A stretch of DNA of 34,859 nucleotides from an uncultured Lachnospiraceae bacterium (GCA_900315495.1 OMZJ01000040.1:1-34859); one strand, 5' to 3'; shown: positions 26,082-34,842, numbered from the stretch's first letter. Made by a program: numbers and translations. Notes: generated from the letters alone by a model not told the origin.

Positions 26082-26699
26082 ATGGAAGAGAAAGATCTGG
26101 AGACAGCCGGAACGAGGGATCTGTCTGGAAGTCCGGAGGGCAAAAAACCGAAGAAGGAAGAAAAGCAAAAGAGCACACTGCGCAATGTCCTGGATTATGT
26201 GCTCTGGATTGCCGTAGCCGTGGCGATCGCACTGTTTGTCAACAGCTTTATTCTGCTCAACGCGAGAATTCCGAGCGGTTCCATGGAGAATACCATCATG
26301 ACGGGCGACCGCGTGTTTGGTTTCCGGCTGGCCTATCTCTTCTCGGATCCGCAGCGCGGCGATATCGTAATCTTCAAATATCCGGATGACGAGTCGGAGA
26401 ACTTCATCAAGCGCATCATCGGCCTTCCAGGGGAGACACTGGAGATCAAGGAGGGCGTGGTATACATTGACGGCGAGCCGCTGGATGAGCCCTATCTGAA
26501 GGAGACGCCGATGCCTGAGAATCTCGGCCCGTATGAAATTCCGGAGGGATATTATTTCATGATGGGGGATAACCGGAACAATTCCAAGGATTCCCGCCGG
26601 TGGAACAATACCTATGTGGCACGGGACAAGATCCTGGCCAAGGCCGTGTGGCGGTACTGGAAGGGATTTAAGATATTCCACCACCAGAGTTATGACTGA
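26082..26699 (+). CDS. lepB: Signal peptidase I
   Basis: Type I signal peptidase removes signal peptides from exported proteins at the outer face of the membrane. I chose the ATG at 26082 (205 aa). AAGGAG lies 13 bases upstream, which is far, but upstream in-frame starts fit worse. A highly charged cytoplasmic N-terminus of about 35 residues (KKPKKEEKQK) precedes one membrane helix (about 42-62). The catalytic serine is S67 in IPSGSM and the general-base lysine is K110 in FIKRIIGLPGE. The family box GDNRNNSKDSR lies near 165. It is the only signal peptidase in the window and could process the secreted transglycosylase. A strong terminator follows. Confidence 0.96.
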   Translation: MEEKDLETAGTRDLSGSPEGKKPKKEEKQKSTLRNVLDYVLWIAVAVAIALFVNSFILLNARIPSGSMENTIMTGDRVFGFRLAYLFSDPQRGDIVIFKYPDDESENFIKRIIGLPGETLEIKEGVVYIDGEPLDEPYLKETPMPENLGPYEIPEGYYFMMGDNRNNSKDSRRWNNTYVARDKILAKAVWRYWKGFKIFHHQSYD

Positions 26700-26717
26700 G
26701 CACCACGGAATCCGGTG

Positions 26718-26754
26718 ACGCTCCGGGAACCATCGGGTTCCCGGAGCGTTTTTT
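26718..26754 (+). terminator. Rho-independent terminator after lepB
   Basis: ACGCTCCGGGAACC and GGTTCCCGGAGCGT form a perfect 14-bp stem with an ATCG loop, running into a T tract. This is the clearest intrinsic terminator in the window. Confidence 0.95.
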
Positions 26755-26824
26755 GAATGAGCGGAAAGAAGCTGCGGGCAGGAATTGAGCGGCTCGCCGC
26801 AGGAGGATGTCAAAGGAGGATCGC

Positions 26825-29800
26825 ATGGCTTTTACACACCTTCATGTGCACACAGAATACAGCCTGCTGGACGGGTCCTGCAAGATTCCGGAACTGATCG
26901 ACCGGGCGAAGGCGCTCGGCATGAAGAATCTGGCGATCACGGACCACGGCGTGATGTACGGCGTGATTGATTTCTACAAGGCGGCAGCTGCCGCGGGAAT
27001 CAATCCGATCATCGGGTGCGAGGTCTATGTGGCGCCGGGCTCCCGCTTTGACCGGGATCCGGTCCGGTCCGACGAGAGCCGGTATTATCACCTGATCCTC
27101 CTGGCCGAGAATGATCTGGGCTACCACAACCTGATGAAGATCGTATCGCGCGGGTTCACCGAGGGATATTTCTACAAGCCCAGGGTGGACAAGCTGCTCC
27201 TGCGGGAGTTTCATGAGGGAATCATTGCCTCCAGCGCATGCCTGGCCGGGGAGGTTGCCCGGGACATCACCCGCGGCATGTACGAGGAGGCGAAAAAGGC
27301 CGCCCTGGAGTATGCAGACATCTTCGGGGAAGATCACTTTTACCTGGAACTGCAGGACCACGGGCTGCCGGGGCAGCAGGAGGTCAATCAGGCGCTGCTG
27401 CGCATGCATGCCGAAACCGGGCTTCCCCTGATTGCGACCAACGATGTGCACTACATCCGGGAGGAGGATGCAGGGCCTCACGACGTGCTTCTGTGTCTGC
27501 AGACCGGAAAAAAGCTGTCGGACGAAAACCGGCTCCGCTATGAGGGCGGGCAGTTTTATCTGAAATCCGAGGAAGAGATGCGGGCGCTGTTCTCCTATGC
27601 GCCGGAGGCGCTGGACAATACGGAAAAGATTGCAGAGCGCTGCCATGTGGAAATCCGGTTCCACGAGAGAAAGCTGCCGAAATACGCGGTTCCGGAGGGG
27701 TATACCTCCGAGGAATATCTGGAATCCCTCTGCCGGCGGGGAATGACGGACCGCTACGGACAGAATCCGCCGAAGGAACTCTGGGACCGCCTGAACAGCG
27801 AGCTGAACGTCATCAAGAGCATGGGGTTCGTGGACTATTTCCTGATTGTATGGGACTATGTGAACTTTGCCAAGAGTCACGGCATCATGGTCGGCCCCGG
27901 CAGGGGCTCCGCGGCCGGCAGCATTGTCTCCTACACGCTCAAGATCACCGACATCGACCCCATCCGCTACCAGCTGATCTTCGAGCGGTTCCTGAACCCG
28001 GAGCGCGTGTCGATGCCCGATATCGACGTGGATTTCTGCTACGAGAGGCGGCAGGAGGTCATCGATTATGTCGTGCAGAAATACGGGAAGAAGGAAGTCG
28101 TCCAGATAGTGACCTTCGGCACGCTGGCCGCCAAGGGCGTGATCCGCGACGTGGGCCGGGTGATGGACCTGCCCTACGCGCGGTGCGACGCGATCGCCCG
28201 GATGATCCCCAACGAACTCAACATTACGATTGACCGGGCCGTGGAGATCAACAGCGAGCTGAAAAAGGTCTACGAGACAGACCCGGAGGTTCATCAGCTC
28301 ATTGACACCGCAAAACGGCTGGAAGGACTGCCGCGCCACACGTCGATGCATGCGGCCGGTGTCGTCATCGCCGCAAAGCCGGTGGAAGAATATGTCCCGC
28401 TGTCGCGCGGAACCGACGGCGCGGTCACCACCCAGTATACGATGACGGCGCTGGAAGAGCTGGGGCTGCTCAAGATGGATTTCCTGGGCCTCCGCACGCT
28501 TACGGTGCTGCGGGATGCCTGCCGCAACATTGCCGGCACAACCGGAAAACCCTTCTCGGTCAGCGATATTCCGATGGAGGACGCAAAGGTTTTTGACTAC
28601 ATCAGCACGGGAAACTGCGAGGGAATCTTTCAGCTTGAAAGTTCCGGCATGAAATCCTTCATGAAAGAGCTGCGCCCGGACTCCCTGGAGGATCTGATCG
28701 CCGGCATCTCGCTGTACCGGCCGGGACCGATGGACTTCATCCCCCGGTACCTGGAGGGAAAGAATCATCCCGAGAGCATCCGCTACGAGTGCCCGCAGAT
28801 GGAGCCGATTCTGAAGTCCACCTACGGCTGCATTGTCTATCAGGAGCAGGTCATGCAGATCGTCCGGGATCTGGCCGGATTCTCGATGGGGCGAAGCGAC
28901 CTGGTGCGCCGGGCCATGTCCAAGAAGAAAACGGCAGTGATGAACGCGGAGCGGACCAATTTCGTCTATGGCAGCAAAGAGCTTGGCATTCCGGGATGCG
29001 TTCAGAACGGCATCGACGAGAAAACGGCCAACCACATCTATGACGAGATGATCGATTTTGCCCGCTATGCGTTCAACAAGAGCCATGCGGCCTGCTATGC
29101 GGTGATCTCGTATCAGACCGCCTGGCTGAAGTTTTACTATCCGGTGGAATTCATGGCCGCCCTGATGACGTCTGTGATCGACGCCCCGGCCAAGGTCTCG
29201 GGCTACATTCTGGAATGCCGCCGCATGGGCCTTTCCATTCTTCCGCCGGATATCAATCAGGGAGAGCGGGGCTTCTCCGTCTCGGACGGTAAAATCTGCT
29301 TTGCCCTCTCCGCCATCAAGAGCATCGGGGGAGGCGCAATCGATCAGCTGGTCGAAGAGCGGCAGGCACACGGGCCGTTCCGCGACTTTCACGATTTTCT
29401 CTCCCGCATGCAGAACACGGACCTGAACCGGCGGGCCGTGGAGAACCTGATCAAGGCGGGGGCCTGCGACAGCCTGCCCGGCAACCGGCGCCAGAAGATG
29501 AATGCGCTTCCGGTCATGCTGGACCGTCTGTCGAAGGGCGGCCGGGAGAATATTGCGGGCCAGATGAGCCTGTTTGATCTGCTGCAGGGGGAGGACCGGG
29601 CGCCCTTTGAGGAGAAGCTGCCGGATCTGCCCGAGTATGACCGCGGAACGCTGCTGGCCTTTGAAAAAGAGGTTCTGGGGATCTATCTGTCCGGCCACCC
29701 GCTAGAAGAAGACATGCCCCTGCTGAAACAGAACTGTACCGCTGTCAGCACGGATTTTGCCGTGGACGAGGAGACCGGGCATGCCGGCGTGGCCGACGGT

Positions 29801-30325
29801 GATTTTGTCGTGGTCGGCGGCATGGTTTCCGCGGTCAGCGTCAAGACCACCCGGAGCGACAAGCAGATGGCCTTCGTCAGCCTGGAGGATATCAGCGGTA
29901 CCCTGGAGGTCCTGATGTTCCCGAAGGTGTACGAGAAATTCCGGCCATATCTGACCGACGACCGGAAAATCCTCGTGCGCGGCCGTGTGTCCCTGGGGGA
30001 TGATGCGCAGGGCAAATTGATCTGCGACAGTCTGCGGGCATTTGACGAGATCCCGCGGGAAATCTGGATCCGATTTGCGGATTATGACGCTTTCTCGGCC
30101 GGAGAGGGGACGCTGAAGCAGGAAATCCGCGAGAACCGCCAGGACGGCGGCGGCCGCGACTGCATCGTAATCTTCCTGAAGGCCGGGAGACGGTATCAGA
30201 AGCCGGCGGAGGGCAGGAATGTGCTGGCCTCGCCGGAATTTATTGACCGGCTGAAGCAGGATTTCGGGGAGCAGGAGGTGGCGGTGACCGCCGGGAAGGT
30301 GCGCTGGTATCCGACCGGGGAGTGA
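26825..30325 (+). CDS. dnaE: DNA polymerase III alpha subunit (DnaE)
   Basis: DnaE is a C-family replicative DNA polymerase; in Bacillota it acts with PolC, mainly extending RNA primers. I chose the ATG at 26825 (AAAGGAGGA 5 bases upstream), giving 1166 aa, the usual DnaE1 length. The PHP domain opens with THLHVHTEYSLLDG (4-17) and AITDHG. PGRGSAAGS is near 358-366. The catalytic aspartates lie in PDIDVDF near 397-403, with the third in the downstream palm. HTSMHAAGVVIA and FNKSHAACYAVISYQTAWLK follow. An OB-fold (about 995-1045) precedes the C-terminal region. There is no proofreading exonuclease domain, so this is DnaE, not PolC. No promoter is obvious after the lepB terminator. Confidence 0.98.
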   Translation: MAFTHLHVHTEYSLLDGSCKIPELIDRAKALGMKNLAITDHGVMYGVIDFYKAAAAAGINPIIGCEVYVAPGSRFDRDPVRSDESRYYHLILLAENDLGYHNLMKIVSRGFTEGYFYKPRVDKLLLREFHEGIIASSACLAGEVARDITRGMYEEAKKAALEYADIFGEDHFYLELQDHGLPGQQEVNQALLRMHAETGLPLIATNDVHYIREEDAGPHDVLLCLQTGKKLSDENRLRYEGGQFYLKSEEEMRALFSYAPEALDNTEKIAERCHVEIRFHERKLPKYAVPEGYTSEEYLESLCRRGMTDRYGQNPPKELWDRLNSELNVIKSMGFVDYFLIVWDYVNFAKSHGIMVGPGRGSAAGSIVSYTLKITDIDPIRYQLIFERFLNPERVSMPDIDVDFCYERRQEVIDYVVQKYGKKEVVQIVTFGTLAAKGVIRDVGRVMDLPYARCDAIARMIPNELNITIDRAVEINSELKKVYETDPEVHQLIDTAKRLEGLPRHTSMHAAGVVIAAKPVEEYVPLSRGTDGAVTTQYTMTALEELGLLKMDFLGLRTLTVLRDACRNIAGTTGKPFSVSDIPMEDAKVFDYISTGNCEGIFQLESSGMKSFMKELRPDSLEDLIAGISLYRPGPMDFIPRYLEGKNHPESIRYECPQMEPILKSTYGCIVYQEQVMQIVRDLAGFSMGRSDLVRRAMSKKKTAVMNAERTNFVYGSKELGIPGCVQNGIDEKTANHIYDEMIDFARYAFNKSHAACYAVISYQTAWLKFYYPVEFMAALMTSVIDAPAKVSGYILECRRMGLSILPPDINQGERGFSVSDGKICFALSAIKSIGGGAIDQLVEERQAHGPFRDFHDFLSRMQNTDLNRRAVENLIKAGACDSLPGNRRQKMNALPVMLDRLSKGGRENIAGQMSLFDLLQGEDRAPFEEKLPDLPEYDRGTLLAFEKEVLGIYLSGHPLEEDMPLLKQNCTAVSTDFAVDEETGHAGVADGDFVVVGGMVSAVSVKTTRSDKQMAFVSLEDISGTLEVLMFPKVYEKFRPYLTDDRKILVRGRVSLGDDAQGKLICDSLRAFDEIPREIWIRFADYDAFSAGEGTLKQEIRENRQDGGGRDCIVIFLKAGRRYQKPAEGRNVLASPEFIDRLKQDFGEQEVAVTAGKVRWYPTGE

Positions 30326-30341
30326 GATTGCCAGTTTATTA

Positions 30342-30370
30342 TTGAAATATTTGCGGGATTGCCGTATGAT
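30342..30370 (+). promoter_or_regulatory. Sigma-A promoter of pfkA
   Basis: TTGAAA (30342-30347), a 17-bp spacer and TATGAT (30365-30370) begin 17 bases after the dnaE stop. They give a leader of about 125 bases before pfkA. Confidence 0.72.
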
Positions 30371-30481
30371 AGACAAGAAGCGGAGCGGTCCTGCTGCAGT
30401 GCCGTCCGTTCGCCGGCGGCTGCCGGAGTCTGTCACAGAGCTGCGGCAGTTTTCTGGTCTGTGAATATTCTGCGGGATTGC
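30346..30481 (+). repeat. Direct repeat flanking the pfkA leader
   Basis: AATATTTGCGGGATTGC (30346-30362, in the promoter spacer) recurs as AATATTCTGCGGGATTGC (30464-30481, just before the pfkA ribosome site), with one inserted C. The cores are 119 bp apart. It may be a paired regulator site or a decayed promoter duplication. Confidence 0.8.
30420..30453 (+). promoter_or_regulatory. Attenuator-like hairpin in the pfkA leader
   Basis: CTGCCG (30420-30425) pairs with CGGCAG (30444-30449), with inner AG/CT and CTGT/ACAG pairings, followed directly by TTTT. Its place between the promoter and the ribosome site suggests premature termination or mRNA-structure control. Confidence 0.45.
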
Positions 30482-30502
30482 AAGATCTGGAGGTTTATTA
30501 GA

Positions 30503-31477
30503 ATGTCAGATAAAGTCAAGACGATTGGGGTTCTCACGAGCGGCGGCGATGCGCCGGGAATGAATGCGGCCATCCGCGCCGTGGTTCGGACAGGTCTTTC
30601 CAAGGGTATGAAGGTCAAGGGGATCATGCGCGGTTATGCCGGCCTTCTGAAGGAAGAGATCGTAGATCTCGATTCGCGCAGTGTCGCAGATATCATCCAG
30701 CGCGGCGGTACCATTCTGTACACGGCACGCTGCATGGAGTTCATGACACCGGAAGGCCAGCAGAAGGCGGCGGATATCTGTCACAAGCACGGGATCGACG
30801 GAATTGTGGTCATCGGCGGCGACGGATCGTTCCGCGGCGCTGGCAAGCTGGCAAATCTCGGCATCAACGCGATCGGCATCCCGGGAACCATTGACCTGGA
30901 TGTCGCCTGCTCGGATTACACCATCGGCTTTGATACCGCGGTCAATACCGCCATGCAGGCCATCGACAAGATCCGCGATACCTCAACCTCCCACGAGCGC
31001 TGCAGCATCATCGAGGTCATGGGCAGAAGCGCCGGATATATCGCGCTCTGGTGCGGTATCGCAAACGGAGCGGAGAACATCCTCCTTCCGGAGAAGTACG
31101 ACGGAAATGAGCAGGAGCTGATCAACGAGATCATCGAGGGCCGCAAGAGAGGCAAGACCCATCACCTGGTCGTTAATGCCGAGGGCGTCGGCCATTCCAC
31201 CAGCATGGCAAAGCGCATCGAGGTGGCGACGGGCATTGAGACCCGGGCAACCATTCTCGGCCATATGCAGCGCGGCGGCAGCCCGACGGCAATCGACCGT
31301 GTGTATGCTTCGATGATGGGCGCAATGGCAGTGGATCTTCTGGACGAGGGAAAGTCCAAGCGCCTGGTCGGCTGGAGAGATGGAAAGTTTTACGATGTGG
31401 ATATCAACGAGGGCCTCGCAATGCAGAAGACGCTTCCTCCGTATCAGGTGGAAGTTGCAAAGCTTCTGTCTCACTGA
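30503..31477 (+). CDS. pfkA: ATP-dependent 6-phosphofructokinase
   Basis: Pfk phosphorylates fructose-6-phosphate to fructose-1,6-bisphosphate, the committed step of glycolysis; that product also activates HprK. I chose the ATG at 30503 (GGAGG upstream), giving 324 aa, the standard bacterial length. LTSGGDAPGMNAAIR (11-25) is the ATP loop. The GGDGSFRGA motif has glycine at the position that distinguishes ATP- from pyrophosphate-dependent enzymes. The catalytic segment is PGTIDLDVACSDYTIGFDTA, with both aspartates kept and Leu in place of the more usual Asn between them. MGRSAGYIAL and GHMQRGGSPTAIDR are intact. It has its own promoter and terminator despite following dnaE closely. Confidence 0.97.
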   Translation: MSDKVKTIGVLTSGGDAPGMNAAIRAVVRTGLSKGMKVKGIMRGYAGLLKEEIVDLDSRSVADIIQRGGTILYTARCMEFMTPEGQQKAADICHKHGIDGIVVIGGDGSFRGAGKLANLGINAIGIPGTIDLDVACSDYTIGFDTAVNTAMQAIDKIRDTSTSHERCSIIEVMGRSAGYIALWCGIANGAENILLPEKYDGNEQELINEIIEGRKRGKTHHLVVNAEGVGHSTSMAKRIEVATGIETRATILGHMQRGGSPTAIDRVYASMMGAMAVDLLDEGKSKRLVGWRDGKFYDVDINEGLAMQKTLPPYQVEVAKLLSH

Positions 31478-31496
31478 CAGGTTTCCCGGAAGTTTC

Positions 31497-31534
31497 AGGA
31501 GGCGGCATCCCGCAGAGGAATGCCGCCTCCTTTC
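31497..31534 (+). terminator. Terminator after pfkA
   Basis: AGGAGGCGGCAT and ATGCCGCCTCCT form a 12-bp stem with an 11-base loop, followed by TTT. It lies 19 bases after the pfkA stop. Confidence 0.8.
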
Positions 31535-31727
31535 CAGTCCCGGCGGTGTGATGTCGACGGAAGATTTTCCGCAGGCGGCAGAGCGGACACGGGCAGAAGA
31601 ACGACTGTCCTCAGGAGACTGCCGCTGGCCTCGGGAAATTTCTGCCGGCAGCCCGCTGTGCGCTTCCCGCGGGCGGTACCGCTGCTGGGAAGACCTGACG
31701 GCGCATAAAAGAAAGAGGAAAAAAGGT

Positions 31728-32504
31728 ATGAATCAGCAGGAGAAGGAGATCATCGCGCTGCAGAAAAAGGCTGCGGAGCGCCGGAAGACCGGTCTCTTTG
31801 TAGTGGAGGGGATCCGCGGATACCGGGAGATCCCGCACAACCTGATCGAGACGGTGGTTCTCTCGGAGAGTTTTTCCCGGCAGAAGAGTGCTTTGGAAAT
31901 CATGGAGGAGAGAAACAGCCGCGTCGTGCCGGACAGCATTTTTTCCGCCCTGTCGGATACCCGCACACCGCAGGGCATTCTGGCGGTTGTGCGGCAGATC
32001 CGCTGGAAAAAGGACGATCTGTCCGCTCCGGACCGTCCGCCGCTTCTGGTGATCCTGGAGACCCTGCAGGATCCCGGAAATCTTGGCACCATCTTCCGGG
32101 CAGGCGAAGCGGCAGGGGTCACAGGCATTGTGATGGACGAGGGCACCTGTGATCCGTGGAGTCCGAAGGTGGTCCGCTCCACCATGGGAAGCATTTTCCG
32201 CATGCCGTTTTTTACGGCGGAAGATCTCCCGGCGGAGACGGCGCGCCTGGCGGATGCCGGAATCCGGATCTGTGCCGCGGACATGGACGGGGAAGCCGAT
32301 TACACCCGGGTGGATTATACCGGCGGCAGTGCTTTCCTGATTGGAAACGAGGGGAACGGCCTGTCCGCGCAGATGATGCAGATGGCGGATACGAGGGTCC
32401 GCATCCCGATGTGCGGGCGGGTGGAATCCCTCAATGCCGCCATGGCGGCCTCTGTCCTGATGTTTGAGGCTGCCCGGCAGAGAAGAGAGGTTTCCGGCCG
32501 CTGA
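31728..32504 (+). CDS. SpoU/TrmH-family RNA 2'-O-ribose methyltransferase
   Basis: This SAM-dependent SPOUT enzyme methylates a ribose 2'-OH in rRNA or tRNA; the target cannot be told from sequence. I chose the ATG at 31728 (258 aa; AGAGGA about 8 bases upstream). The frame is open further upstream but without a ribosome site or family similarity. Residues 1-95 are the substrate-binding domain (RRKTGLFVVEGIRGYREI, TPQGILAVV). The three SpoU motifs follow: LQDPGNLGTIFRAGEAAG, then FLIGNEGNGLS, then IPMCGRVESLNAAMAASVL, which form the trefoil knot. It follows pfkA after a 250-base gap that contains the pfkA terminator and otherwise no recognised feature. Confidence 0.93.
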   Translation: MNQQEKEIIALQKKAAERRKTGLFVVEGIRGYREIPHNLIETVVLSESFSRQKSALEIMEERNSRVVPDSIFSALSDTRTPQGILAVVRQIRWKKDDLSAPDRPPLLVILETLQDPGNLGTIFRAGEAAGVTGIVMDEGTCDPWSPKVVRSTMGSIFRMPFFTAEDLPAETARLADAGIRICAADMDGEADYTRVDYTGGSAFLIGNEGNGLSAQMMQMADTRVRIPMCGRVESLNAAMAASVLMFEAARQRREVSGR

Positions 32505-32698
32505 TTCAGGTCCTGCCGGCCGCCGGTTCGGCGCTGACGGCCCGCGGAGGGCAGATGGGCCGCGGTCCCTGGGTCCGCCTGCCGCCGACAGAAAGGAGAT
32601 TCCCTGTAAAATGGAGGAAAATCCGCATTTCCAGGCCTGAAAAAAGGGCGCAAGCCCCACAAACTGATTCAATTCTGCCGTTTGTTCCGCCCCGGGAG

Positions 32699-32727
32699 TT
32701 GACAGTCTGTTTCGGATATGTTATCAT
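32699..32727 (+). promoter_or_regulatory. Sigma-A promoter of the lytic transglycosylase gene
   Basis: A perfect TTGACA (32699-32704), 17-bp spacer and TATCAT (32722-32727), with TG at 32719-32720 making an extended -10. Transcription should start near 32734, leaving a leader of about 58 bases. Confidence 0.83.
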
Positions 32728-32730
32728 CCC

Positions 32731-32747
32731 TGTAATAAATCCGTAAT
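32731..32747 (+). promoter_or_regulatory. WalR-like direct repeat at the start site
   Basis: TGTAAT, 5 bases, CGTAAT matches the WalR (YycF) box TGTWAH-N5-TGTWAH with one mismatch. It lies over the predicted start site, where binding would repress. The gene it precedes is a cell-wall lytic enzyme, the usual type of WalR target. Confidence 0.4.
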
Positions 32748-32792
32748 AATTGCCACAGAATTGAAATAAACGGGTTTGGGAGGAATCAGTCC

Positions 32793-34775
32793 ATGAGAAA
32801 AGGCAGAGGTTTCCTGCTGGGTACAGCCGCCTGCATTTGTGCAGCAGCGGTCGGTGCCGGTGCACTTCTGGCCTCTTTCGGGGTGACACAGCACAGCGCG
32901 GCGGTACAGCTCGGATCTTCGGAGGGTGCCCGGAGCGGGGAAAGCAGATATACGCAGGAAGTACAGACCTCGGTTTCGGAGGAGACCACCGCGGAAAACC
33001 GCACGATGGAGGAAAACACCGAGGCAGAGACGGGATCGGAGAGCAGCGGGGCGGTCGCGGTCAGTCTGCCGGCCGCCGCGGGGACTTCTTCGGACACCGG
33101 CGAGATGGCACTCTCGGTCTATTTCAAGGATAAGGCCATCGTGAACACCAGCATGGCTCTGAGCGGGCTGAATGTGCGGTCCGGGAAGGATGAATCCACA
33201 GACGATAACATTGTTACGCAGGTGGATGGCGATGATATCCTGACGGTTGTATCGGAGGAGAAGGACTGGACGCAGGTCCGCACCGGTGACGCGGAGGGTT
33301 TTGTCCGGTCGGATTATCTTCTGTACGGCGACGATGCGGCGGAATCTGTGAAAGAGAGCGCGGAGGCTTATGCGCAGGTGACGGTTCCCAGCATGAATAT
33401 CCGGATGGGGGCCGGAACTTCGTCTGACATTCTGGATACGGCCGCATACGGGGAGGCCTACCCGGTCCTTTCCATAGAAGACGGCTGGGTGAAAGTGGAT
33501 CTCGGGAACGGCCTGACCGGCTACATGGCAGGCAACTGTGTCACGCTCAATTATGTCTGGAACGGCGTGATTATCGAATCGAATGTCGCCGGTGCGGCGG
33601 ACGATGAGGTGGCGGACAGCAGCACTTCCGCGTCGATGAAGGTGTCAAAGCCGGAGACCGAGGGACAGTATCTGGCCATGATGGCGGGGCAGCAGGGATC
33701 GGATGCGGTGACCTCGTCTGCACAGCTGCCGTCGGCGGATTCCTCTGCAGACACCACGGCCGAATCCGTCTCGCCGGAGAGCACGGTGACGGAGAATGCC
33801 GCCGCGGCATTTTCCGCGGAGACAGCACAGGACACGGCGGCCAAGACGCCTGCCTCCGAGACGGATTCCGCAGCACAGACAGAGGCACAGACCAGTGCCG
33901 CGGCGCTGACGGCCGCGTCGATTGAAGCGTTCTACAACGGCCCGGCAAAGACGGAGGGCGATGTGGTTTACCATGACGAAATTTCTGTCATGGTGCGCTG
34001 GAGCGACGGAAGTTTCTCCACGGTCACCGACGGATGGCAGAGCAGCGACATCGGGATGATCCTCCATGCGGGGACCAGACGGATTACCGTGGAGTACGCG
34101 GGTCTGACGTCTTCCGTCGAGATTCCGGTTGCCGCTGCACAAGGCTCTGACGCTGTTCCGGCGGAAACCACTGCCGTACCGGCGGAAACCACCGCTGTTC
34201 CGACGGAAACGAATGCCGTACCGGCGGAAACCACCGCTGTTCCAACGGAAACGAATGCCGTACCGGCGGATACAACCGCTGTTCCGGCGCCAACGACCGC
34301 GGTGCCGACAGAAACCACTGCCACACCGGCAGAGACCACCGCGGTACCGACGGAAGTGCCGACCGCGCCGGCCGGCACTGCCTCGGTCACCAATGTCCCG
34401 CTGAGCGGAGAGCTGACTTACTATACGCTGCAGCTCTGCAGCCAGTACGGGATTGATTATTCGGTGGTATTTTCCGTCATACAGCAGGAAAGCCATTTCA
34501 ATCCCAATGCGGTCTCGGCCAGCGGCTCCGGTGCCTCCGGCCTCATGCAGATCATTCCGAGATTTTCCGCCGGCCGGATGGCTAAGCTCGGCGTGACCAA
34601 TCTGTTTGACCCGGCGTCCAACATCCTGGTGGGAGTGGATATGCTGGCGGAATATTATTACGCCACCGGCAGCTGGACGGCCGCGCTCACGCTGTACCGC
34701 TACGGCACGGCATCCGGCTCTTCGGATTACGCGCAGCTGATTCTCAGCCAGGCCAGCCTTTTCTTGCAGCAGTGA
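32793..34775 (+). CDS. Secreted lytic transglycosylase with two SH3-like domains and a VPAETTA repeat stalk
   Basis: The 660-aa product probably cleaves glycan strands of peptidoglycan outside the cell. A signal peptide or anchor spans residues 1-30 (MRKGRG then a hydrophobic Ala-rich stretch). An acidic linker follows. Two bacterial SH3-like domains lie at about 117-178 (LSGLNVRSGKD) and 192-255 (VPSMNIRMGAGTSSD). After a Ser/Thr/Ala linker comes an Ig-like module at about 370-450. Nine VPAETTA-type heptads span 455-517. The C-terminal SLT/GH23 domain runs from about 532, with the catalytic glutamate E566 in QQESHFNPNAVS and the following SGLMQIIP. A GGGAGGA-like site precedes the ATG. It has its own promoter and terminator. 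Domain calls are firm except the Ig-like one. Confidence 0.92.
   Translation: MRKGRGFLLGTAACICAAAVGAGALLASFGVTQHSAAVQLGSSEGARSGESRYTQEVQTSVSEETTAENRTMEENTEAETGSESSGAVAVSLPAAAGTSSDTGEMALSVYFKDKAIVNTSMALSGLNVRSGKDESTDDNIVTQVDGDDILTVVSEEKDWTQVRTGDAEGFVRSDYLLYGDDAAESVKESAEAYAQVTVPSMNIRMGAGTSSDILDTAAYGEAYPVLSIEDGWVKVDLGNGLTGYMAGNCVTLNYVWNGVIIESNVAGAADDEVADSSTSASMKVSKPETEGQYLAMMAGQQGSDAVTSSAQLPSADSSADTTAESVSPESTVTENAAAAFSAETAQDTAAKTPASETDSAAQTEAQTSAAALTAASIEAFYNGPAKTEGDVVYHDEISVMVRWSDGSFSTVTDGWQSSDIGMILHAGTRRITVEYAGLTSSVEIPVAAAQGSDAVPAETTAVPAETTAVPTETNAVPAETTAVPTETNAVPADTTAVPAPTTAVPTETTATPAETTAVPTEVPTAPAGTASVTNVPLSGELTYYTLQLCSQYGIDYSVVFSVIQQESHFNPNAVSASGSGASGLMQIIPRFSAGRMAKLGVTNLFDPASNILVGVDMLAEYYYATGSWTAALTLYRYGTASGSSDYAQLILSQASLFLQQ
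34155..34343 (+). repeat. Nine 21-bp repeats encoding VPAETTA-type heptads
   Basis: Nine consecutive 21-base units encode V/T-P-A/T-x-T-T/N-A. Units alternate between GCGGAAACC and ACGGAAACG forms. They form a Pro/Thr-rich stalk between the Ig-like and catalytic domains, and such arrays are prone to copy-number change. Confidence 0.93.
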
Positions 34776-34807
34776 GACGGAAGATGTCGGCAATTTCTGC
34801 CGATGGG

Positions 34808-34842
34808 AAACCCCGGCCGCAGTTTCTGCGGCCGGGGTTTCT
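34808..34842 (+). terminator. Terminator after the lytic transglycosylase gene
   Basis: AAACCCCGGCCGCA and TGCGGCCGGGGTTT form a perfect 14-bp stem with a 5-base loop, ending in TTTCTGT. A smaller hairpin TCGGCA/TGCCGA (34787-34803) precedes it. Confidence 0.88.

Noticed and set aside
31663..31692. GGGCGGTACCGC resembling the T-box antiterminator sequence (AGGGTGGNACCGCG) upstream of the methyltransferase
   Set aside because: The essential TGGN is CGGT here, no stem I or specifier loop was found, no terminator follows, and an RNA methyltransferase is not a T-box target. The bases are better explained as part of a CTTCCC/GGGAAG hairpin.
31551..31727. Possible upstream start (ATG at 31551) for the SpoU/TrmH methyltransferase
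   Set aside because: The frame is open, but there is no ribosome site and the extra residues resemble random GC-rich translation. The ATG at 31728 gives the normal family N-terminus.
32609..32640. GAGGAAAATCC stretch recalling part of RNase P RNA, and a 9-codon open frame (MEENPHFQA) in the same place
   Set aside because: None of the other conserved RNase P elements are present and the gap is too short. The tiny frame has a badly spaced ribosome site and no support.
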